From Lineus longissimus (lineage: Eukaryota; Nemertea; Pilidiophora; Heteronemertea; Lineidae), in NCBI RefSeq assembly GCF_910592395.1, contig NC_088312.1, positions 6,570,001 to 6,634,000 on the forward strand: DNA of 64,000 bases. The letters run 5' to 3'. Shown here in pieces: positions 14,262 to 26,900 of the stretch. The position numbers were made by a program, and so were the translations under genes. Below the pieces are notes generated by a model. That model ran no database searches. It was not told where the DNA came from and saw only the letters and a program-made list of their open reading frames with translations. The first letter of the stretch is position 1. Every line of letters begins with the position of its first letter.

Positions 14262-15440
14262 ATGATTCAGACAGAAATACACGGAAGTAACGGATCAAAC
14301 CGCACAATCTCAAATGTGACATGTGACCCGTCGATCAAGAATGCAGATGAGGTATTCCGAAGCATATTGCTGGATCGTCAAAGCGCACAGATATTGTTTA
14401 ACTTCATAGTCAATACAATTTTAGTAGGATCTATATGTTTGCTCGGATTCGTCGGAAATGCGTTGTCTTTTATAGTTCTGCGCAATGACCGGTCGAAATC
14501 AACCACAAATTTCCTCCTTCAGGGTTTAGCAGTGACTGATACAACGTTGCTACTTGATTGTGTGTTGTATATAACGATATCCCCGATTTATCCATATACG
14601 GGGAAATTAGGCGCATTTTTTCATTTGCATCCGTACATTTTGCCATATCTTCTCCCTTGTGGCATTATGGCGCAGACCCTGACAAACTGGTTTGTTGTGC
14701 TAGTGACGACAGAACGTTACATTGTTGTGTGTTGGCCTTTTCATGCGCCGCGTTGGTGTACCATCCCCATAGCAAAGTTATCCATTTTTATGGTGACAGT
14801 CATGGCTATAGCATATAATCTGCCAAGATTCTTTGAATGGAATATACTAGTCGAAAAGGATATATGCACTAACTTCACCATTGCAAAGCCGGTACAAAGT
14901 CCACTTCGTGCCAATCTTACATACAAAATAATATACCGTGTAGGATCCTATGTCATTTTCATCGCCATTGGGCCCATGATTATTCTCATTGTGCTCAACA
15001 TTAAACTGATTCTAGCCTTACGGAAGGCCACCAAGGAACGAATCCAGCTGACAAAAGGGAAGCAAAGTCAAGCAAGTAATACGACTATTATTGTTGTGGT
15101 TGTATCTGTGTTCATCATATGCCAGACCCCAGCGCTGGTTCATCAGATCCTTGAAGCAAACGATGTCAAAGTGAATGACAGTGTCACCTCATACACCACA
15201 TCGCTAGGTAACATGTTAGTCGTTTTCAACTCAAGTGTTAACTTTTTCATCTACTGTTTATTCGGGCAAAAGTTTCGCCGAATTCTGAAGCGGATTGTCT
15301 GTAGGAATCGCTCCATTGTTGCCATTATGTCACTGTTCAACAAGCACATCACGCCCCCAAGTGAAAATAGTATGTTCCAGACAGCCGAGTTCAGCCAAAT
15401 AACAACCCAGGATCATGACCATCATGTTGATTGTGTGTGA
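14262..15440 (+). CDS. class A (rhodopsin-like) neuropeptide GPCR, FMRFamide-receptor type
   Basis: This is a 392-residue seven-transmembrane G-protein-coupled receptor, complete in one exon. N-glycosylation sequons occur at N10, N13 and N18. TM1 holds GN (N66), TM2 holds LAVTD (D93), and TM3 runs from C133 to the ERY motif at 151-153. C202 in the second extracellular loop is the likely disulfide partner of C133. TM5 has P238. TM6 has CQTP (287-290) in place of CWxP. TM7 has NFFIY (327-331) in place of NPxxY. A basic helix 8 ends near C347, a possible palmitoylation site. The CQxP and proline-less NxxxY pattern with NSSVN is typical of invertebrate FMRFamide and related peptide receptors (known family trait); the ligand is inferred. 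The start is uncertain: the -3 base is C, and the frame is open upstream to 14187, past a splice acceptor at 14222. I see no frame break. Confidence 0.9.
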   Translation: MIQTEIHGSNGSNRTISNVTCDPSIKNADEVFRSILLDRQSAQILFNFIVNTILVGSICLLGFVGNALSFIVLRNDRSKSTTNFLLQGLAVTDTTLLLDCVLYITISPIYPYTGKLGAFFHLHPYILPYLLPCGIMAQTLTNWFVVLVTTERYIVVCWPFHAPRWCTIPIAKLSIFMVTVMAIAYNLPRFFEWNILVEKDICTNFTIAKPVQSPLRANLTYKIIYRVGSYVIFIAIGPMIILIVLNIKLILALRKATKERIQLTKGKQSQASNTTIIVVVVSVFIICQTPALVHQILEANDVKVNDSVTSYTTSLGNMLVVFNSSVNFFIYCLFGQKFRRILKRIVCRNRSIVAIMSLFNKHITPPSENSMFQTAEFSQITTQDHDHHVDCV

Positions 15441-15442
15441 CA

Positions 15443-15448
15443 AATAAA
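15443..15448 (+). terminator. candidate polyadenylation signal AATAAA
   Basis: An AATAAA hexamer begins two bases after the receptor stop codon. If used, the 3' UTR would be extremely short, so a later signal is also possible. Confidence 0.3.
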
Positions 15449-16337
15449 CAGGACAATCCGAATATTTTCAAATAGTGAGTGGCTGAATCGAGGTTAGTGG
15501 TGGTTTTTTTTCTGGAGAATAGCTCCGACTTTTTGCAGCAGATTTCTTAAAACACTCTTGTATTACATGTTATTGTCCTTGCATGCATTATATTTTCTAA
15601 AAGGCAAACGTTGAAAGACCGGTTATTCATAGAGCATATTTCCATTTCACTGCACTGCACTTAAAATCTGTGGTGATTACACTCCTCAAAGATAGCTCTC
15701 ATTGAAAACAGCAGAATATGGAAAAGTCCCATTTCAGAATGACCAAAAGAGCAGTTCTGAATGAAAAGATGTCATCTTAACAGTTTTGTGTCATCCCAAT
15801 TCCTGGGATAAGGGTTCAAGTTTCTCATGGAAAATCTCCAATATGTTCGATGTGGGATTTTAAAAGCTCCTTCCCGGCAGAATAGGTAAACTGTCAAGAA
15901 GAACACCAAGTTACTTCATCTTATAAGTTTTTCTGCTGAAAAAATAACCAATAATTGCTTGTCACATTGACAACTTGGACAACAACAGCGATGAAAACGT
16001 CACTTAGTACACTTTTTACAAAGCCAGAGAATGTATGCCTATTAAAGTTACCGTAACTACATGTAATGGCCATTATTGATTATCAATTATGCCGGGGAAA
16101 GAGTCAAGATGAGGTTTATTTCCATATGCAAATGATGCCATTTATTGCAAATGATTGTCATTTTTTATCATGGTAGTTAAAGCATCCAGATGTTTGCACA
16201 AGAAACTGAATTGTTGCGAAGTGAAAAAAGTAACAGAATATTATCACATGTTGATTTAAAACATAAATATCTTCTTCCATTTTTTTCAGTTTATCTCTAC
16301 CATTTGATTTATGACAAGACATACTAGTTTTTACTAA
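15449..16337. other. intergenic or receptor 3' UTR
   Basis: No second gene is seen. Part of this may be the 3' UTR of the receptor. Confidence 0.4.
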
Positions 16338-16349
16338 CATCATCACCAC

Positions 16350-16381
<32 letters not shown>

Positions 16382-16474
16382 CCACCACCATTATCATCAC
16401 CACCACTTTCATCATCATCCTCATCCTAATAATCTTCATCATCTTTATCACCATCATCATCATTATCATAATCA
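16338..16474. repeat. (CAT)n microsatellite
   Basis: Nearly uninterrupted cat/atc triplets run through about 16338-16390 and decay into cac, cct and ttc variants on the right. The methionine-rich minus-strand frame over it is a by-product of the repeat. Confidence 0.95.
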
Positions 16475-19400
16475 TATCAGACTGGGTAGGAAATTTTTGG
16501 ATAGCATACTAATACTGTTGGAGAGAGTTCCTTCGTTTCTCATATGAGGAATTGTCATCCACACATTTACTTACTCTAACGTAGTTCCGATATAGATATT
16601 AATCATTAATATGGGTTCTTAATGATACAGATGCTTCCTTAGATGTCTACTTAAAGCCGCAATTTTATCAACATATTTGAGGAGAGTATTACAAACATTA
16701 TAAGATGCCATTCCATCATATTACTTGACCTATAGATAACTCAGTTGCATGTTGTGTTGGCGCAAGTGGCTGAACACCACTGAACTTACGAACCTAATCT
16801 GGGCAAGCAAAGTGCCATACACATTCTCATTAATAGGTTTCAATTTAATTTCTAATCATCTGAATGTTGACTTTTGCAACAAAGCCATCACAAACGAAAG
16901 ATTTCATTGTCTTTGCAAAACCACAATTCTTGCTTGTCTAAACATGACTGTCAACACTGAATCATTATATTTTCCAGTCTTCCAAACTCAATGAAAATCC
17001 AGACACTGAAATTTTTTTCACAGTATTCTTCTTCTTACAGACTTCTAATCTCTAAGATTCCCTTGAAAAGGTCTGATGTTTTCCATTAGAAAAAGGGTCA
17101 GGATTACCATCCAGGCCATGTTTTGGTACAAGGTAATCCCCGAGTAAAAAGGTCAAAAGCCACAAGGCTTCTCGAATACATTTCAAGGCACACTGGTTTA
17201 GATACCTTTACTCCCTCCTAATCCAACCACCACCTACGTTTGTACCCAACACATTTTCAGCGAAGATAGGCAGCTTAAGACACATCAGACACACACTTTT
17301 TTAAACATTTCTTATAACACAAAATATACTCCAATATCTCTTTGAGAGGTATCACAGGATGACTTTCCTAATCCCATCCACCCACTTGACACCTTCCCTG
17401 CAATGAGTTGCACAGAACAAATGGCTCACAGCTCATTGGTCTGTCATCTTTTTATATTCTCATTACTCAAAAGGTCCAATTTTTTTGATCACCTTCATCA
17501 ACATTTCCAAAGATGCCATTTTGAATTCCCAACACCACCTTTTACAGTGTTTTACAGGTCAACATGAATCTGTTTAGAAGGTGCACCATCAGACTGATTA
17601 TTTGATTCCTGGTACTTCTGTCACTGGCTCATCCTCCAGATTACCACATACCATTGTTGCATTCTGCACAGCAGCTGAGAAAATTAATCGGAGAAATGTC
17701 TCTTCTTGGTTGCTAATAGGATGTGCTCTGGCAGGCGTAGTGATTAGGGCAGGTGGATGGAATGAAGAAACACATCACAATAATAATAGGAACTCCCCAG
17801 CTCACCAATGTTTTCAAAGATCGCATGCCAAACAAGAAATAAACGTTCAAATTCCCTTTGTATACTCAGGTCGAGTCTTTCTGAAAACGAGAGGAAATGA
17901 GGCGATCTGAAGTTCATATCTCATTCAATTTTCAAGCGACTGTTAGGAGTGATACATCGGTTATAGGTAATTTTGAGCACAATCAGCCTATGTCAATAGT
18001 TGAAGATCTACCTTTGACCCAAAGTGCCTTATACTTTAGCCAGCCAGTCACATATTGGATGATGATCAAATAGAAATTGATCGAATGAAAAAGAGCAAGT
18101 CTGACACAGACAGCTATGTCATAGACAAGCCCTGTCCTGGGGCATGTCATCACGCATGAATACTGGGACCTTTACAAGATATAATATCGCTCCTAGGCCA
18201 AAAAATAATTTAGATAGAACATGATTATGATGCCCATTAAGCTACATTAGGTATGTAACAATTAGATCTGACATAGGTTTGGTTGAGAGGAGTTCAGTGT
18301 ATTGATTTGTCTTAACTGTCAGTCATTAGAAATGGAAATGCATTAACGTTTTTTACTTGCAAGAGGAACTTTCCGGCTTGAAAAATATAACCTTAACAAT
18401 TCTTAATGCTAACAGGAGCCATGGTGGTGTCAAGATCTTCAGTCTCTGACTAGCGGTCTCAGGGTTAAAAAAGTTGACAAAGACAATTATGAACTTCTAT
18501 CTCTAAATGCCCAAAAATAGATCCATCTTGATAATGTTTTAAAAGCATTTTTCGCATAAATTCATCGAATTTTGAAAACACTTTTACATTACTCTTCTTC
18601 TTGTGCTCATTAATAGTTGCCCTTTAAACAATTGTCACATCGAGGGATGCACTTAACATCATCAATAAAGTAGACAATTTTACAAAATCAATAACTGCAA
18701 AAATTTAAGGTGCGGATTCTGATGCATGTTTAATGAGTACGCAACACGCAAACCAAAACAATATCAACTTCATTAAATCATTTTCTATACATATCCATAA
18801 CACGCAACAGTGATGAGAACAAGTCTTATCTATTATTTAAAATCACCGTTGGAAATAAATAATTCACTTTGTTAAAAAAGACTGTTACATGTATCTATCA
18901 AGGTGATAACAACAACCTCATCAAAAGATAATGTTGAATTTTTGATTTAACTGCCTCTCGAAGTTAGATAAGAAACAAGTAGTTTTTGGAATGCCACTCA
19001 TGATTAAAGCCCCACAACAACCTCAAATCAGCCCAAAAGTAACGTATATCATACATACATGTAGGTAACAAAATCATGTTCAGAGCATTACTTTGTGTGA
19101 TTTCCATAACCATATTATATGTTTCTGTTACCAACATATTATTGTACACCTGTTGAGTCCTCTCTGTCATAGCGATAGCAAGGGGACTTCGACGATAAAG
19201 CGACAATTGCCTGATAATCTCACCCCAACATACACTATCACATAAATTCATTAGTTTATTGTAATCTTATTTTATTTATTCATTTGATGTAGCCCACAGA
19301 AGGACTCAGTTGGGTTTGAAATTATTGCAAAAAACGTATTGTTTATTCTTTCTAGTTTGAATTCACGATATTGTAAAAATGAACAATGACATGTTTATCC

Positions 19401-20755
19401 ATTCTTCAAGTGCTGAATAGCTGAACCAATAAAAACTAACTTGACTTATTAATTGTAAGCAAACCAAATATTTGCCGACTTCACTAAAACCCTAGTTTCG
19501 TAAAATCTTTTAAAATGTCTATGAAAAACTGGATGCATTCGGATCTCATCTAGCATTCTTCTTGTCGTATAAACGGCAATTTATTGTCATGAACATGTAC
19601 TTTGGGGAGGGGGGGGGGGGGGCATTTAGTTGAAAATTTCCAACAGTTCAGTCGATTTAAACATAGCTGGTGCTAACGACGCGCTGTTCACAGCACACCA
19701 ACATGACCCAAGACTATATATCACTGACCCCACTTCTATCCATTTCATATGAAAAATGTAAGCTACGCAAGTCAATAAAACATCCCTAGTTTCAGGCTTT
19801 CTCAATATCAGGGTTATATTTATCCCAATATCTGATAGGAGCACAATGATAACACATTCAATTTCAACACATCATGTTATATGATATTGGAGAAATGTAT
19901 GATACGCATGGGACTTAGCATAAGTATTTTGGAGAACTGGGATAAAGAATAATGTACAAATCAAAATCCTCCGTACAATGCTTTTTTTTTTGAATGGAAT
20001 TTAGAATAAAATAATCTGAAACACACGGATTTGAATACAAGGATATACTGCCTCATGAAAACAGCTTAGTCTACACTCAAGCCCTCCTATAAAGATATTA
20101 AATTTCAATTGCTCATCGATTTAATTTGAATTGCCAATCTTTTAGAAAAAGATACATACTTTTTTTCCAAACAAACATTTCAAATCAAATCAAATCAAAT
20201 TAAATTAAGAAACATATTCGGTTTATACTTTATAGGGTATATATTACTGCCTTGAAAAAAACGATAAGGTAAAAAAAAGTCAACTTGTGATTTGCTCATG
20301 ACCTTTCCGTACCGGAACCTGAAAACTGCCGTCAATGCAGATCAACTAAAGGTCTAACTCGTGTCCATTACGTTCCATTACTATGCAATCAGCAACCATC
20401 AAAATCGAGATTCGTATGATTATTCATAATGGGGAAATCATTATCGAACTTGGAATAGATGAAGACGTGTTGATGATTCAACAGTCTCCTAAATACTGTA
20501 TGATAACTTGCAGTAAATGTGATTGTGATGATAATATTCAAGGAAACTACATTTAGCTCTGGTTGATCGTTAAATAATAGGTGCATTGGCAATGGCCGAC
20601 CGGCAAAACTAGGGCCACTGCTACGTGGCCACCTGTCACTAGGATATGTATGGCTTCGTCAAGTGATGTAGGCAACGAGATAACAGCCAGTGCCGCCAAT
20701 ACCTAAGCAGTTGTCCTAAATATTTGCTTGAGGAAAATGACATTAGAAAAGCTAC
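16475..20755. other. intergenic, no gene recognised
   Basis: AT-rich sequence with only short unsupported frames. It contains a poly-G run near 19.6 kb and a short (aaatc)n run near 20.18 kb. Confidence 0.5.
19609..19622 (+). repeat. poly-G run (14 G)
   Basis: Fourteen consecutive G residues follow a ggggagg-like start (tttgggga). It is a possible G-quadruplex former and a likely site of sequencing length error. Confidence 0.9.
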
Positions 20756-20905
20756 ATGTGCCACACACCATCATCCTGTCTATCTTCACATGTATCATCT
20801 TCATCACTATTATAATCATCACCATTACTCAACAAACTATGTCATCAATACCACCATCACTAGCATCAATATGACCATCATCATCTCCACCAAAGCCATA
20901 AAACC
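20756..20905. repeat. degenerate (ATC)n-rich tract
   Basis: Imperfect atc/acc/cat triplets such as catcatc and accatcatc run over about 150 bp. It is a decayed microsatellite. Confidence 0.6.
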
Positions 20906-20926
20906 GTCATCACCAATTGTCTAACA

Positions 20927-21062
20927 GATCAGAGACAATTTTTTGAGAAGATTTATTGCACTAATATTCAACTAAAACTCCAACTTTCCTTAATGATCAG
21001 AGATACCTTTTTAGACAAGGTCTGATGTACTAATATTCAACTAAAACTCCAGCTTCCCTTTA
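20927..21062. repeat. 68-bp tandem duplication
   Basis: gatcagaga at 20927 recurs at 20995, and the shared box actaatattcaactaaaact lies at the same offset in both units. The copies differ mainly in the middle. No gene is associated. Confidence 0.85.
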
Positions 21063-21960
21063 GCCATCTTGTCGTTATACCTTCAACCTTTAGAGCTGCA
21101 TCTTGCATTCAGATGTGCAACCCATCAAGTAAATAACAAGACATCCTCGTAAATCTCAAAAACAACATCGTGATCAATGATAGAAGCGTTGAACACCTGG
21201 TTATTTATTACACAAGGCAAGTTCCTTAATCTGAGTGCAAAAGCTTGTCTGAAACCAATTGCAAACTTTGAATTGTTTCCTCCTAAAATGACACCAAAGC
21301 ACATATCAGGACCGTTTACTTGCACTGCTAAAAAATTACATTTTTGATTGGGTTGGATCAACTTTTTCTGTGGTACGATTTCAATTCACCTGTTGACATG
21401 ACACACTACAACCTGGGCGAATGGGGTCTAATGGGGATGCATCATACACTGCTGATATCAAAGAGAATACATGAAGGGGTGCCTAATTTGGATTTATAAC
21501 AAATGTGCTATACTGCTCATGACCATAGGTAAATTAGATACCAGATGAGACCAAATTTTGGGGTTTGGACGATAGAAATGGTCAAATGCATCTGGATAAA
21601 ATAGAACTGGCGCGATAGATGGTCCACTTTGAATCTGGACTAATCAACATGAGTTCCGATTAGTTTACGTTTACACAAGGAAAATTTAGACCGCCTTTGG
21701 ATTTGATCAGATCTCCTTGAGGTCTTTTTCTTTTCATGTAAACAGGCTCAGTTGTCGTGTAAACGTGCCCTATTGTTGTCGTGTAAATGGGCCTTATTGT
21801 GGTCAACTCTCTGGGTCTGCTTATAATCTCACCTCATCTCGATGCATTCAGGGGGCCGTTAGGGAATCAAAACTCTGACATAAGCTGGAATGAGGTGATG
21901 GTACGTTAGCTTCGAATGGACGGGATTAATGGCATGGCGAGTGGATCAAGTCACTGGAAG

Positions 21961-21986
21961 CACTTCCGGAATTTAGACCGGAAGCG
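21961..21986. promoter_or_regulatory. head-to-head ETS-like motifs
   Basis: CACTTCCGG (minus-strand CCGGAAGTG) is followed by ACCGGAAGCG, so two ETS-core motifs face each other within 26 bp. This is a motif match only; no transcript start was identified. Confidence 0.25.
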
Positions 21987-23864
21987 CCATAGAACACTGG
22001 GTGTGCCAAACCCCCAAGGGCTATAAACCACAATATACTACCGGGCGAAGGACTCTCTCTGAACCCTTGATTTATAAGAACAGAGCAGACCTTCCGAGTA
22101 TCGTGGCGATAAAGTTTGTGACACCAGGTCAAAACAACAAATTGTACACACCATCAAATCTATTGGCATGCCATCCACAAAAAGAAAACTGCCCGAAGTA
22201 CACAAAAAGATTGTAAAACAACAATCATGGTTAATAGCCGGAGGATGTCACTTACACATTGGCTGCAACCTTAACCACATATTTTCTTGTTCCTGTCATC
22301 AGATGACTCGTGATAGCGGATGTCATCATTTTTTCATGAATATTTGTCACCTCATCACCATACCTCATGAAATTCAATCCCTGTCATCACCATGAGCATC
22401 ACGTCATTGAACGCTAAGTCTATTACCATCCAAATTGACTTTTTCTTTGAGAAGGCCATTCATTTTTAACCATTTTTGATTTATACACCAACCAAGGAAG
22501 AGAAATCAAACGCCTGGTCTATAAATGTTTTACCCAACATCATCATTTCAAATAAGCGACCCATTTACACACATGCCATGTCTTGGAGAAATTATTGGAC
22601 TGGTGTTACGCATTCTAGTTAGTGGGGGAAAGCAAGATAGATATAAAATAGGAATAGTCCCCACCAAAAAAGGCTTAAGGTGAAACTATGGTGTCTCCAT
22701 TTCACCAATCTAAGAAACACCAGAAGTCATCCAAAACCCACAAATGGTAAAAGTATTACTTGGAGGACATTGTCACCTTTGGTCTGCATGGCCTCCGAAC
22801 AATAAATTGTCAGATTGTTGGTGTTCAATAGAGTTCTGGTGTTCCTTAATTGGCAACTGGAGTCACTACAGTTTCACCTCAAGCATGTTAAAGCAAATTC
22901 TAAAGCATTTTTGCTTCTTTTTCAAAAATTTCGATCACAGAGCTCATCAAATAGAGTGGTCCTATGACACCTGGACAGGAAAAAATACTATTAACCCAAA
23001 CAGATCCAGCCACATCCAAACAGACATCAACAACCTTACAGCATTAGCAACCAAAAAGTTCCACCAAATAAAAGTAGGCTGAACAATATGTGATCACTGA
23101 TATAACACACCGAGGTCAGAATTACATAATTTTTTCATCTCAAGTTGTGGACATGTACGCCACATTATAACAACAATAACTTACTCATAAGAACTAAAGA
23201 AGATGCACCAGCTCTGTTGTGCCTTGAAATTACAACTCTTTTATCCATTGCCTTATTTTTTTTGGTTCAATGCCTGCTAATGGACACGTAGTTGTTTAAA
23301 ATCAGACATGACAAGACGGTATCAAAATGAACAGATTTACAAAACTGGTTTCAGCTGACACACAAGGGAGCTAATTTACGTAGAAGCACTGGTGAACATG
23401 GCATGTATAAATCACAATCACTCAGGTCGTTCAGTGACTAATTCTCTGGTTAAAATTGAGTGTTTTTTAACATCGAATTCGTAACTACGTTTTTCTCCTT
23501 CCAATCATCTCGTAATATCATTCAACTCACACTGATGATCGTCAAGAAGTCTAAAAGTGAGACGTGACTTAACGTGAGGCAATTTTGCAATCAAGACAAA
23601 GCTGGGTTCATGTTCATGTACCTCAGTTGTTTCCTTAAATCTCAGATGCTAATCAAACCTTGTAGAGTTCAATGCGTCTAGTTTTGAGAGGTGCTCTACC
23701 CTTTTCAATTCTGCCTTTTACTTCATGAATGTACTGAGAAAATTGTGGATTTCATCACTTGCACATTTCAGACTGGTTTCTAATGCAAATATCTGTGATG
23801 CTAAGGATTATTGTAGCTTTTTAAAAATCTAGGTATTATGCTTAAGAAATTATACCAAACTGTA

Positions 23865-23995
23865 GGTTTTGGTAGTCTCACCTAACACCGGGAGGTTGGA
23901 GCTAAAATGTAAGCCAAAACTGAGGCAAGAGCCGAGGTTTGGGGAAAATCACAGCTCGACTCGAGAAGTGTTCGGCGAAACAACCCATAGGAACA
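23865..23995. repeat. degenerate hairpin related to the 48.3-kb inverted repeat
   Basis: It shares ggagctaaaat, a ccaaa segment, gagccga and ggtttgg in the same order as the hairpin inside the 48.3-49.7 kb palindrome, with further weakly matching text. It is probably an old copy of the same small inverted-repeat family. Confidence 0.35.
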
Positions 23996-26900
23996 ATTAT
24001 GTATCAATTGAATTGCTTGAAGGATATTATGGCATTTTGTTATTTTCATTTTTATGTCGAGATCCTTTGGTAAAATGGAGATGTTTCAAACTCATCTGAC
24101 CATTTTTGTCTTCATAAACGATTTGTGTTACTGTATAGATATAACTAGTGGTTGGTAACTATTTATTGTTGGAATGTAATATAGTTTATATGTATATAAG
24201 AAATAAATTAAATAATGTATTGAGTAATTTACCTTTTATCTCTTTTTTTAGGGGAAATAATGAGAAATCAGTGTTCGTCATGATTTCAGAAATTGCTTTT
24301 CTGAAACAACAATAATGTATTTTCCATTAAAGCAACATAACACTGCAGGGAACCCCACCCCCTTCACCCAAATTTCTATAGATGCGAGGGCTCCTTCAGA
24401 ACAGTCCTTCACACATGTAACAGAATGATGTCATGCCTGTAGTTTGGTGCCATGTTTTGTAGATATGATTTTAACCTCTCCTTCGAAAGTCTGCCTTCAC
24501 TCAAAAAATGAGAACAACCCTAATGCAAAAGTAGCAGGGTGAAAAAATGAGACTACCCCAGGTTACAAAGGTTCAGGTTGCTAAAACGGATCTATTCTGA
24601 GCAGGAAATTAAAGGAAAGACATGCCTTTCATGTTCCAAGAACACAGGATGCACAATCCGGTGACAAAAATCATCTGCTGGATGTTCAAACAAAAAGTGT
24701 GCAGGGTTTAGTGACATCTATGATGCCAGCATAACAAGGGGTACTTTTGAGAGCAAGTGTTTTAGAGAAAGAGATTCTTTGAGTGTGGAGGCATAGAAAC
24801 TCTAGCACAAAATGGAACCTATCATTGTTTATTGCACAAGGAGTCTTGAATGTCAGTGCACAACTCTCACTGAACCAACCAGCTGTAACATAAATTAACC
24901 AGTCTCATCATAAAGTTGATGACTCTAATTTGGACCAGATGCTAATAACATGACACCAACAATGGATGTGAAGAGCAAGGAGAGTAGTTAAATCGTTTAA
25001 TCAGGGCAATTAATCTAATACCATGGTTGAATCAAAGAAATTTGGCTGATGAAGCATGATTTAAAGACATATTGGGTTATTTTCATCCAAATTTTTGTGA
25101 CTTTACAAATATTTTTTAAGCTTTTCCCACGATCGTGTTTGGAAGTTATATATTGGTATAAATGGTTCCAGCAACAATCTTGTCTCTGACAACGTGATCT
25201 GATGGGCAAAGTTATATCACCCTTTACATATTTACCAAGTTTTTCACGTAGGTTATTGCTGAAACAACTGAGAAAAAATCGGTCATGTCTATGGGTAGTC
25301 GTTGAACCGAAAGTGAGGACAGACATTCAGGCCAAGATATTGCCTGGTTCGTGATTACTGCGCTGTCAATGGCCCAATTATTGCTTCAGAGTCAATAAGA
25401 GAGACGATCTGACTGAAGGCTGCGAACCCTAATGAAATGGAGCGGACCCGAGGGGCTCGCTACAGCCTTTGATGAGAGTTCCTCAAGCCTAATCAGACAA
25501 ATACTGCCAAATGAAGGACATATGATGATCTCGAATGGAATGGCTGTGTCTTTAAGTATCAGTACAAGCTGAGCCATTCAGTTTACACACCATAAGCATG
25601 AAAAGCACCCCATCGTGTCACTCGTCCGAACATAGAACAAGACATTATTAGTATAGCGGAATGCCCTTCATCAAAGCCTTGAGTGCACTGAACTACCACA
25701 AAAGAAGTGTTTTCTTGGCCCAAAGATTCCAGATTCCAGTCAAATGACCCTCTTCAGACGATGCAGCAATATTTGTTCATGATCTGTCTGTGTAAGGACT
25801 TGGCTAATTAAGTGTTGTTTCATGTAGTTTGCCACCCAGAGATGCAAGAAGAACCAGTTGGACCATGAAGGGTTCACTCAAAATGTAGAGATTGCACTCA
25901 TTCCTCCAACGGTACACTCACTTGGTGCGGGTAATATAAAGAGGCATCACTGGAGACCGCTTCAAATGAACAGCGTAGGAACATTTCAAAGGCTACAGAT
26001 CTTGAGCTATTCTCTACTGTTTTGATAAATGACTCAAAGGCATCCCATTCTACACCACACAGGTATGTATACTTTCATTGCTAAAGCCTTTTTATCATTT
26101 TGCTACCCTTGACCCACAGAGTAGCACATGAAATTACATCCCTACAGCACCACTGACCTGCAGAGTGGTACATGCAAGTTTTTTTTGATCAATTTATACT
26201 TAGTCTTAGTGCTGTCACCTTTGAATGATGCTTGTAAGGGTGAGATCTCTGCCTATTGTCCGCTACATGCTTTTACATTGCAGCTTTTCTGTAGAGTGAA
26301 TGGGAAGCTATAATATGACGGGTCAGTGAGTTCGAATCGGTTAGTAACTAAAATGGCTGGTAGTGAAAAGGTTAAAAACTAGTCGATATCAGTCATAGAG
26401 AGTGTTAAGGGTTAGCTGGTAAGTCTAATAATGCACTGTGACATCCTATCTATTCTCGAAAGAAATTTACACATCTGAAATATCCTCATGCAGAATTGTG
26501 GAAGGAGATGTGGATTGAATATAGAATTAATGGACAGTATCTTCTGCAATTTGACACCGGGTCACTTGAAATGAATACCAACGTACTGACTTGACCAGAT
26601 ATGATATCCTCATCTAAAACCAATTTGTTGCAATATTTTTGTTTCTCAAGGTATCTGGTGGCTGAAGGTATCGGTTTACCTAAGTAAACTACATGCTTAC
26701 CTGGAGAGGAAAAGACGACACAAAAGAAACAGACAAAAGATTAGTTCATTTTGAGGGGCGTAGGCCTGCATTTATCATTTTTTATCCGATTGTACCCCTC
26801 CAACAATGTAATGAGAGGGCCTTGTTTCTATTGTGTTGCAAAGGTAAACTGATACCTTTACCCAAAGTGGGTATGTTGGATGCCATCAGCACAAAACAAG

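Noticed and set aside
16158-16475. methionine-rich minus frame
   Set aside because: It is a translation of a (CAT)n microsatellite.
26310-26345. tRNA gene suggested by gagttcgaatcgg
   Set aside because: No A box, acceptor stem or cloverleaf could be built around it.
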